Positions 1-4,049 of a DNA stretch of 6,453 bases are shown in pieces. Source of the DNA: Myxococcaceae bacterium (GTDB taxonomy: Bacteria > Myxococcota > Myxococcia > Myxococcales > Myxococcaceae); assembly GCA_018262385.1 (NCBI GenBank), contig JAGSPQ010000217.1, positions 1-6,453 on the forward strand, in the 5' to 3' direction. A program made the translations under genes and the position numbers. Each line of letters starts with the position of its first letter. Within the stretch, counting starts at the first letter, position 1. A model generated the notes under the pieces. It saw nothing but the letters and a program-made list of their open reading frames with translations. It ran no database searches and was not told the DNA's origin.

Positions 1-30
1 CTGCAGATGGCCAAGCGGCTCGCTCCGTAG
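1..30 (+). CDS. Possible C-terminal tail of a rightward gene (partial)
   Basis: Reading from base 1, frame 1 gives nine residues (LQMAKRLAP) and a TAG stop at 28-30. The gene would start outside the window. A rightward gene ending here would converge on the leftward coiled-coil gene whose stop lies at 46, the tail-to-tail layout seen twice more in this window. Nine codons are too few to identify a product or to prove coding. The alternative is plain intergenic DNA. Confidence 0.25.
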   Translation: MQMAKRLAP

Positions 31-45
31 CCCGCGCGCTGGGCG

Positions 46-240
46 TCAGGGCCGCAGCCGGCGGCCTTCGCCGTCGAGCCAGTGCTCGCTCTGCTCGAAC
101 AAGCGCGCCCCCAGCTCGGTGGCCCGGCGGTGCTTTTCGTTGGCGTCGATTTGCTCGCGCAGCTCAGCCACCTGTTCCCGCAGCGAGAGCAGCAGCGCTT
201 CGAGGCGTTCGACCGCGAGGGAGATCTGATTTTGGTCCAT
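46..240 (-). CDS. Small coiled-coil protein, 64 aa, ZapB-like in appearance
   Basis: The ATG at 240 opens a 64-residue protein starting MDQNQISLAVERLEALLLSL and ending in TGA at 46. Residues 7-34 carry regularly spaced Leu/Val/Ile with Glu, Gln and Arg between them, the pattern of an amphipathic coiled coil. A second charged helix follows (about 35-55), then a basic tail. There is no signal peptide or membrane segment, so it should be cytoplasmic and probably oligomeric. Codons are strongly G/C at the third position and the composition is protein-like, unlike the overlapping rightward frame. The reading frame stays open far upstream, but that part is low-complexity Arg/Ala shadow, so I chose this ATG. 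No clear Shine-Dalgarno (SD) sequence precedes it. Short cell-division coiled coils such as ZapB look like this, but similarity at this length is weak and no function is claimed. Confidence 0.6.
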   Translation of the reverse strand: MDQNQISLAVERLEALLLSLREQVAELREQIDANEKHRRATELGARLFEQSEHWLDGEGRRLRP

Positions 241-353
241 GGCGCCGCACTGTGGCGGGCGCCGATGGCGCGGCGGCGACCGCCCCGTCACGAGCCGGTA
301 ACTTCGAAGGCGGCTGGTTCGCTTGATGCACGAAGTGCGATCAGGAGCCCGCC
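241..353. promoter_or_regulatory. Divergent intergenic region between the coiled-coil and DUF4242-like genes
   Basis: These 113 bp separate two divergent genes and should hold both promoters. No convincing -35/-10 pair can be picked by eye. It contains a perfect 8-bp palindrome, CTTCGAAG (302-309), and an inverted repeat at 324-343 next to the ribosome binding site of the rightward gene. Confidence 0.4.
324..343 (+). promoter_or_regulatory. Bulged hairpin abutting the ribosome binding site
   Basis: TGAT (324-327) and GCAC (328-331) pair with GTGC (335-338) and ATCA (340-343) around a GAA loop, with one bulged G at 339: eight pairs in 20 nt. The last base of the hairpin is the first base of the AGGAG ribosome binding site (343-347) of the following gene. 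In RNA it could modulate access to that site, and as DNA it could be an operator. The structure is visible in the sequence; the role is inferred. Confidence 0.35.
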
Positions 354-665
354 ATGCATCAGATCGTCGTCGAACACCTGTACGACCCGCCGCTGACCGA
401 AGTGGAGATGAGCGCGGAGTTCGAGCGGCTGCTGCCGCTGCTGAAGACCCACGACTTCCGGAGGCTGCGCTCGTGGGTGGCCGACGACGGCGAGCGGGGC
501 CTCGACGAGTTCGAGGGGCCCGACGTGCAGACGCTGGCCGATCTCTACCAGCGCGCGAAGGTCCCCTTCGTGCGGATGTGGTCGGGGACGCTGCTCGAGT
601 TCCGCGCGGTGGCCGAGCCGGCGGTCGAGTCGGAAGGCAACTACGAAGAGCTGGCCGGGCCCTGA
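354..665 (+). CDS. DUF4242-like small protein (SCO4226-type alpha-beta fold), 103 aa
   Basis: AGGAG at 343-347 lies six bases before the ATG, a strong start. The protein begins MHQIVVEHLYDPPLTEVEM, a beta strand followed by a helix. Residues 41-50 form a short Asp-rich strand region (WVADDGERGL). Residues 53-76, with FEGP, then DLYQRA and VPFVRMW, match the family pattern 'F.GP....v...n.rAgvPf.ri' found in DUF4242 proteins. The Streptomyces representative SCO4226 is a dimeric ferredoxin-like protein reported to bind nickel. The length (about 80-100 aa) fits a single domain. There is no signal peptide, so it is cytoplasmic. The extra acidic tail (about 85-103) is outside the usual core. The gene ends 3 bp from the stop of the convergent FmdE-like gene. 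The family call rests on remembered motif shape, and metal binding is not shown by the sequence. Confidence 0.6.
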   Translation: MHQIVVEHLYDPPLTEVEMSAEFERLLPLLKTHDFRRLRSWVADDGERGLDEFEGPDVQTLADLYQRAKVPFVRMWSGTLLEFRAVAEPAVESEGNYEELAGP

Positions 666-668
666 GCC

Positions 669-1145
669 CTACGGCACGGTCTCGAACACCTCGGCGTCGC
701 TCATCGTCATCGCCTCGCGCCCGGCGATCCGCGCCTTCTCCCGCGGCACCTCCATGAACTTCTTCATGAAGGCGGCGGTGGGCCGCAGCTTGATCGCCTT
801 GCCGGTGTCCTTGTTCGAGTAGACGGTGACCAGCTTCTCCAGCGGCGCCTCGGTGAACGACAGCTGCAGCCGCCCCACGCTCGCGCCGGTGGCGGCCTGG
901 GCCCCGTCGGCGATGCAGGCAAAGCGCACCGTGCGCGGGCTCTGGTGGTGAACGGCGAGCGAGAAGCTCCCCCGCTTGAGCCCGAGGGTCTTCAGCGCGT
1001 GCTCGCCCATCCGGTAGCCGGCGACCGCCCAGGCGCCGGCGTCGCCGTGCACCGAGGCGACCGCATCGAGCTTCGCCTCGACCTCGTCGGCCCAGGCCGG
1101 GCCGACTGCGAGCAGCACTCCGAGCACCGCGAGCCGAGCTTTCAT
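669..1145 (-). CDS. Exported FmdE-like domain protein lacking the metal-binding motif
   Basis: From the ATG at 1145 the protein has 158 residues. Residues 1-19 (MKARLAVLGVLLAVGPAWA) form a Sec signal peptide with an AWA cleavage site, so it should act in the periplasm or outside the cell. The mature part follows the FmdE family (PF02663): His33-Gly34, then a GYRMGEHALKTLGL helix (43-56), a strand with HHQSP (66-70), then C77..D80..Q83..T86-G87..G91 and a strand ending GKAIKLRPT (115-123). FmdE is named from formylmethanofuran dehydrogenase operons, but the domain is widespread in bacteria, with mostly unknown roles. The canonical HGHxCPG ligand motif reads HGDAGAW here, so the second His and the Cys are missing and metal binding or catalysis may be lost. 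An in-frame ATG at 1157 would add MVRP. Neither start has a good ribosome binding site, and the signal-peptide shape favours 1145. A 42-nt hairpin lies just upstream. Confidence 0.7.
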   Translation of the reverse strand: MKARLAVLGVLLAVGPAWADEVEAKLDAVASVHGDAGAWAVAGYRMGEHALKTLGLKRGSFSLAVHHQSPRTVRFACIADGAQAATGASVGRLQLSFTEAPLEKLVTVYSNKDTGKAIKLRPTAAFMKKFMEVPREKARIAGREAMTMSDAEVFETVP

Positions 1146-1171
1146 GGGCCGGACCATACCCGGACGTTGCC

Positions 1172-1213
1172 TGTGCAGCGCCAACCACATCCCGATGTGG
1201 TCAGCGCTGCACA
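1172..1213 (-). promoter_or_regulatory. 42-nt hairpin in the leader of the FmdE-like gene
   Basis: TGTGCAGCGC (1172-1181) pairs perfectly with GCGCTGCACA (1204-1213), and ACCACAT (1184-1190) with ATGTGGT (1195-1201), around a 4-nt loop (1191-1194). Between the two stems, 1182-1183 and 1202-1203 both read CA, which does not pair on the + strand. In leftward RNA they read UG opposite UG, giving two G-U wobbles and an uninterrupted 19-bp stem with a CGGG loop. This strand bias favours a role in the leftward transcript, where the hairpin ends 26 nt before the ATG at 1145 (14 nt before the ATG at 1157). There is no T-tract on either side, so it is not an intrinsic terminator. It could instead be a DNA operator or a dispersed palindromic repeat of the REP kind. 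Confidence 0.6.
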
Positions 1214-1233
1214 CCCGGGGTCCGCGGCCGCGA

Positions 1234-1284
1234 GGTCGGTCGCAAGGCCTGGCCGGAGCCGCCAGATTCCCAACGATCGCGGTG
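1234..1284 (+). repeat. Imperfect direct repeat, copy 1
   Basis: Five words occur in order: GGTCGGT (1234-1240), CGCAAGG (1241-1247), CCTGGCCGG (1248-1256), CGCCA (1260-1264) and CGCGGTG (1278-1284). All five recur in the same order at 1333-1394, at offsets of 99 to 111 bp. This suggests a decayed local duplication. High GC makes short shared words common, so confidence is moderate. Confidence 0.4.
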
Positions 1285-1332
1285 GGTGAACGTGGCCTAT
1301 CGAGCCTCCCACCCAAGGGTCAGCCGCAGCTG

Positions 1333-1394
1333 GGTCGGTGGTTCGCAAGGCGCCACGACCTGGCCGGTGTCGCCAATGCCCGGAGAACGCGGTG
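1333..1394 (+). repeat. Imperfect direct repeat, copy 2
   Basis: This copy has GGTCGGT (1333-1339), CGCAAGG (1344-1350), CCTGGCCGG (1359-1367), CGCCA (1371-1375) and CGCGGTG (1388-1394). Compared with copy 1 it carries 4 extra bases after the first word and 8 after the second. The 8-bp insert completes a local hairpin at 1349-1374 (GGCG/CGCC and CAC/GTG around one mismatch). Confidence 0.4.
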
Positions 1395-1417
1395 ATGGAG
1401 CGCTCGCAAGCTCCCGC

Positions 1418-1484
1418 CGGGGCCGGTCGGTCTTCGCCTCGTCCCTGGACCTGCCCTTGCGGTCGACCGGGTGCACCGGCCCCG
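1418..1484 (+). repeat. Inverted repeat with a competing alternative pairing
   Basis: CGGGGCCGGT (1418-1427) is the exact reverse complement of ACCGGCCCCG (1475-1484). The same left side can instead pair as CCGGTCG (1423-1429) with CGACCGG (1464-1470), inside which lies a perfect 10-bp palindrome, CGGTCGACCG (1460-1469). The two pairings exclude each other. If the operon transcript starts upstream of here, this could be a switching leader. If it starts near 1550, this lies outside the transcript. Confidence 0.3.
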
Positions 1485-1521
1485 TTTCCGATCCTCCCCG
1501 CCGGCTCGCCCCACTCCGACT

Positions 1522-1543
1522 TGCATTCATGCGCATAAATGCA
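1522..1543. promoter_or_regulatory. 22-bp near-perfect palindrome, probable operator of the regulator-ahcY operon
   Basis: The left half, TGCATTCATGC (1522-1532), and the right half, GCATAAATGCA (1533-1543), form a dyad with ten of eleven base pairs symmetric. The only mismatch is C1528 opposite A1537. It is AT-rich in a GC-rich surround, centred between 1532 and 1533, and ends 16 bp before the ATG of the ArsR-methyltransferase gene. Size, symmetry and position fit a binding site for a dimeric winged-helix protein, most simply autoregulation by the adjacent regulator. A hexamer TTGCAT (1521-1526) and a poor -10 candidate TTAACA (1544-1549), 17 bp apart, would put the promoter within the palindrome. 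The promoter call is weak; the palindrome is clear. Confidence 0.7.
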
Positions 1544-1559
1544 TTAACAACCGAACCAG

Positions 1560-2588
1560 ATGGCAAAGGCCGCCAAATCGCTTCCCGCGCTCGCGCGCCT
1601 CCCCTCGCGGGTCGAGCTGTTCCGGCTCTTCTCCGAGACGGGGCGGCTGCAGCTGTTGGCGCTGTGCGCCGAGGAAGAGCTGGCGGTGGGCGAGCTGTCG
1701 GTGCTGCTGAAGGACAGCCAGCCGCAGGTGAGCCGGAAGGTGGCGGGGCTGCGGGCGGCGGGGCTGCTCGAGGCGCGCCGCGACGGGACCCGGACCTGGC
1801 TCAAGGCGGTGAGCGAGGTGCTGGCCGACGCGCTGGTGGCCGACGCGATCGCCGAAGGGCGGCGGCTGTGCCTCAAAGACGGCAGCCTCGCCCGGCTTCC
1901 CCGGCTGGTCGCCGCCCGGGAAGAGCAGGGCCGGGCGGTGTTCGAGGCCGAGCCGGTGCGGACCTCGGTTCCTCCCTCGCCCGAGCACCTGGCCCACCTG
2001 GCCGCGCTCGGCCCGCTGCTGCCGGGGCATGCGCTGGCGGTGGACGTCGGCACCGGAGACGGGCTGCTGCTCGACGTGCTCGCGCCGCTCTACGGGCGGG
2101 TGATCGCGGTCGATCGCAGCCGTGCCCAGCTGGCCCGGGTGGCCGAGCGGGTCGCCGCCCGCGGCTTCCACCACGTCAGCCTCTACCCGGGCAGCTACGA
2201 CGACACCGCGCTGCTCGAGCGGGTCGATGCGGCGGGGGGCGCCGACCTGGTGTTCGCCGGCCGCACCCTCCACCACGCCTCGCGCCCCGCCCAGGCGGTG
2301 CAGAGCTTCGCCCGGCTGATGAAGAAGGGCGGCCACCTGGTGGTGCTCGACTACCTGCCGCACGAGCTCGACGCGATGCGCACCGAGGGCGGCGACGTCT
2401 GGCTCGGCTTTCCGTCCGAAGAGCTGCGGGCCCACTTTGCCGCCGCCGGCCTCGAGCTGGTCGGCGAGGTCCCGATTCCCGACGTCTTTCACCCCGCCGG
2501 CCCCGACGCGGCGCTCGACTGGCACGCGTGGGTCGCGCTCAAGCCGACCGGAGCGTCGGTCACCTCTCTCAAGCAGCAGCTTCTCTAA
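1560..2588 (+). CDS. ArsR-type regulator fused to a SAM-dependent methyltransferase domain, 342 aa
   Basis: Residues about 15-85 form an ArsR-like winged helix. The recognition region is DSQPQVSRKVAGLRAAGLLE (52-71), followed by a wing, ARRDGTRTWLKA (72-83). The CxC metal site of SmtB/ArsR sensors is absent (the region reads AEEELAVGELSVLL), so this is not a typical metal sensor. Residues about 145-330 form a class I methyltransferase fold: motif I AVDVGTGDGLL (160-170), the acidic residue ending strand 2 in AVDRS (183-187), a DLVFAGRTLHH motif (229-239), and MKKGGHLVVLDY (254-265). The glycine loop is intact, so SAM or SAH binding is plausible. Such fusions are often found beside methionine-cycle genes, and the ArsR-family regulator SahR controls ahcY in Proteobacteria. 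The inferred role is a SAM/SAH-responsive regulator of the downstream ahcY, 30 bp away. A TAA in frame at 1545 excludes an earlier start. There is no ribosome binding site before this ATG, so translation may be leaderless. Whether it still methylates anything is unknown. Confidence 0.85.
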   Translation: MAKAAKSLPALARLPSRVELFRLFSETGRLQLLALCAEEELAVGELSVLLKDSQPQVSRKVAGLRAAGLLEARRDGTRTWLKAVSEVLADALVADAIAEGRRLCLKDGSLARLPRLVAAREEQGRAVFEAEPVRTSVPPSPEHLAHLAALGPLLPGHALAVDVGTGDGLLLDVLAPLYGRVIAVDRSRAQLARVAERVAARGFHHVSLYPGSYDDTALLERVDAAGGADLVFAGRTLHHASRPAQAVQSFARLMKKGGHLVVLDYLPHELDAMRTEGGDVWLGFPSEELRAHFAAAGLELVGEVPIPDVFHPAGPDAALDWHAWVALKPTGASVTSLKQQLL

Positions 2589-2608
2589 CCCGTCGTCTTC
2601 CCTCACCC

Positions 2609-2613
2609 CGGAG
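2609..2613 (+). promoter_or_regulatory. Ribosome binding site of ahcY
   Basis: CGGAG ends five bases before the ATG at 2619, in the 30-bp gap after the regulator gene. The gap has no room for a riboswitch or an independent, well-formed promoter, so co-transcription with the regulator is expected. Confidence 0.7.
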
Positions 2614-2618
2614 CAATC

Positions 2619-3956
2619 ATGGATTCGCGCAAAGAGTTCCCCGCCTACAAGGTCAAGGACATCAGCCTCGCCGAGCTGGGCCGCAAGGAGATCAGCATCG
2701 CCGAGAAGGAGATGCCCGGCCTGATGTCGATTCGCGCCGAGTACAAGGGCAAGAACCCGCTCAAGGGCGCCCGCGTCGCCGGCTGTCTGCACATGACGAT
2801 CGAGACCGCGGTGCTGATCGAGACCCTCAAGGAGCTCGGCGCCGAGGTCACCTGGACCAGCTGCAACATCTTCTCGACCCAGGACCAGGCCGCCGCGGCG
2901 ATCGCCAAGGTCGGCGTCCCGGTGTTCGCGTGGAAGGGCGAGAGCCTCGAGGAGTACGACTGGTGCCTCGAGCAGCAGATCTTCGGCTTCGAGGGCGGCA
3001 AGGGCCCGAACATGATCCTCGACGACGGTGGCGACCTCACCATCTGGATCCACGAGAAGCACCCGGACCTGTTCAACGGCCCCGACGGGATCCGCGGCCT
3101 CTCCGAGGAGACCACCACCGGCGTCCACCGCCTCTACGAGATGAGCAAGCTGGGCAAGCTCAAGTGCGCGGCGATCAACGTCAACGACTCGGTCACCAAG
3201 TCGAAGTTCGACAACCTCTACGGCTGCCGTGAGTCGCTGATGGACGGGATCAAGCGCGCGACCGAGACGATGATCGCCGGCAAGGTGGTGGTGGTCGCCG
3301 GCTTCGGCGACGTCGGCAAGGGCTGCGCCCAGTCGGCGCGCGGCTTCGGCGCCCGGGTGATGATCACCGAGATCGACCCGATCAACGCGCTCCAGGCGGC
3401 GATGGACGGCTACGAAGTGGTCACGATGGACGAGGCCGCCTCGCGGGGCGACATCTTCGTCACCGCCACCGGCTGCTGCGACGTCATCACCGGCAAGCAC
3501 ATGCAGGCGATGAAGGACGCGGCGATCGTCTGCAACATCGGCCACTTCGACTCCGAGATTCAGGTCTCCTGGCTGGAGAAGAACCCCGAGATCCGCGAAG
3601 TGAACGTCAAGCCCCAGGTCGACCAGTTCGTCTTCCCGGACGGCAAGCGGATCACCCTGCTGGCCCGCGGCCGGCTGGTGAACCTCGGCTGCGCCACCGG
3701 TCACCCCAGCTTCGTGATGAGCAACTCGTTCACCAACCAGATGCTGGCCCAGCTGGCGCTCTGGGGCTCGCTCGACACCGGAACGAAGTTCGAGAAGGGC
3801 AAGGTCTACGTGCTGCCGAAGAAGCTCGACGAGAAGGTCGCCGCGCTCCACCTCGCCAAGGTCGGGGTGAAGCTGACCAGGCTCACCCCCGAGCAGTCGA
3901 AGTACATGGGCGTCTCGGTCGACGGCCCGTTCAAGGCGGACAACTACCGGTACTAG
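2619..3956 (+). CDS. ahcY: S-adenosylhomocysteine hydrolase (adenosylhomocysteinase), 445 aa
   Basis: This cytoplasmic, NAD-dependent enzyme (EC 3.13.2.1, formerly 3.3.1.1) reversibly splits S-adenosylhomocysteine into homocysteine and adenosine. It removes the inhibitory product of SAM-dependent methylation and feeds homocysteine back to methionine. The family signature [14 protein letters not shown] spans 57-70. Catalytic-site residues are in place: the Asp pair 135-136 in DDGGDL, Glu164 in EETTTGV, Asn189, Lys194 and Asp198 in [13 protein letters not shown]. The NAD-binding loop is GFGDVGKG (228-235). Cys and His of the substrate region are seen in [10 protein letters not shown] (305-314), and the C-terminus ends FKADNYRY, supplying the Lys and Tyr that reach the NAD of the partner subunit. 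At 445 residues it is the short form, close to the human length, without the roughly 40-residue insert found in many bacterial and plant enzymes. It is the last gene of the operon, and a strong terminator follows 33 bp after the stop. Confidence 0.98.
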   Translation: MDSRKEFPAYKVKDISLAELGRKEISIAEKEMPGLMSIRAEYKGKNPLKGARVAGCLHMTIETAVLIETLKELGAEVTWTSCNIFSTQDQAAAAIAKVGVPVFAWKGESLEEYDWCLEQQIFGFEGGKGPNMILDDGGDLTIWIHEKHPDLFNGPDGIRGLSEETTTGVHRLYEMSKLGKLKCAAINVNDSVTKSKFDNLYGCRESLMDGIKRATETMIAGKVVVVAGFGDVGKGCAQSARGFGARVMITEIDPINALQAAMDGYEVVTMDEAASRGDIFVTATGCCDVITGKHMQAMKDAAIVCNIGHFDSEIQVSWLEKNPEIREVNVKPQVDQFVFPDGKRITLLARGRLVNLGCATGHPSFVMSNSFTNQMLAQLALWGSLDTGTKFEKGKVYVLPKKLDEKVAALHLAKVGVKLTRLTPEQSKYMGVSVDGPFKADNYRY

Positions 3957-3962
3957 GCGCCT

Positions 3963-3978
3963 CGTCGCTGCGGCGACG
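3963..3978 (+). other. Small GC hairpin before the terminator
   Basis: CGTCGC (3963-3968) pairs perfectly with GCGACG (3973-3978) around a TGCG loop, just after the ahcY stop. With no T-tract it is not itself a terminator, but it may protect the 3' end of the transcript or help folding of the terminator next to it. Confidence 0.4.
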
Positions 3979-3988
3979 TCGAGCAAAG

Positions 3989-4026
3989 GCAGCGCGGGGA
4001 CTTCGGTCGCCGCGCTGTTTTTCTTT
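3989..4026 (+). terminator. Rho-independent terminator of the regulator-ahcY operon
   Basis: CAGCGCGG (3990-3997) pairs with CCGCGCTG (4010-4017). After one G-G mismatch (3998/4009), GAC (3999-4001) pairs with GTC (4006-4008) closed by a TTCG tetraloop (4002-4005). An outer G-T pair (3989/4018) can extend the stem. The stem runs directly into TTTTTCTTT (4018-4026). A GC stem, a UUCG loop and a T-tract make a complete intrinsic terminator on the + strand only. It separates ahcY from the beta-barrel gene. Confidence 0.93.
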
Positions 4027-4049
4027 GTGTGCTAGCTCGCTGCGCGAAG

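Larger units (their letters stand above)
1146..1559. other. Divergent non-coding region, 414 bp, rich in secondary structure
   Basis: No reading frame here looks like protein: the open frames are Arg/Pro/Gly-rich shadows. From left to right it holds a 42-nt hairpin (1172-1213), a first repeat block (1234-1284), GGTGGG/CCCACC arms (1281-1286 and 1308-1313), an ACCCAAGGGT inverted repeat (1311-1320), a second repeat block (1333-1394), a small hairpin with GGCG/CGCC ends (1349-1374), GGAGC/GCTCC (1397-1401 and 1410-1414), a 10-bp inverted repeat with its arms 47 bp apart (1418-1427 and 1475-1484), and the AT-rich palindrome at 1522-1543. It must carry the promoters of both flanking units. A small RNA or a decayed repeat element is possible. 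Short inverted repeats are common by chance at this GC content, so only the first and last elements are convincing. Confidence 0.6.

Noticed and set aside
1..6. PstI site CTGCAG at the window edge as a cloning junction
   Set aside because: The same hexamer occurs elsewhere in the window, so its presence at base 1 means nothing on its own.
46..1188. 380-codon leftward frame read as one protein
   Set aside because: Only its last 64 residues (46-240) look like protein. The rest is an Arg-rich shadow of the DUF4242-like and FmdE-like genes.
1172..1213. Intrinsic terminator
   Set aside because: There is no T-tract after the hairpin on either strand.
669..1316. Longer FmdE-like protein starting at 1316
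   Set aside because: The extension translates the hairpin and repeats into Arg/Pro-rich sequence and would bury the signal peptide inside the protein.
1333..1380. Hidden tRNA gene, prompted by the GGTTCGC string
   Set aside because: No T-stem/loop consensus, anticodon arm or 7-bp acceptor stem could be built around it.
1230..1559. SAH or SAM riboswitch controlling ahcY
   Set aside because: I looked for the conserved riboswitch cores and found none, although GGAGCGCTCGCAAGCTCC at 1397-1414 is superficially similar. The 30-bp gap right before ahcY is too short.
1286..3232. 648-codon rightward open frame overlapping the spacer, the regulator and part of ahcY
   Set aside because: Low-complexity Arg/Gly/Ala/Pro translation in the wrong frame of two certain genes.
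1527..3986. 819-codon leftward open frame antisense to the regulator and ahcY
   Set aside because: The antisense of GC-rich codons rarely contains stops. The translation is His/Asp/Val/Leu repeats without any domain, while the + strand encodes clear family proteins.
4029..4049. GTG at 4029 as the start of the beta-barrel gene
   Set aside because: It lies directly after the terminator T-tract with no ribosome binding site, and the signal peptide begins naturally at the ATG at 4050.
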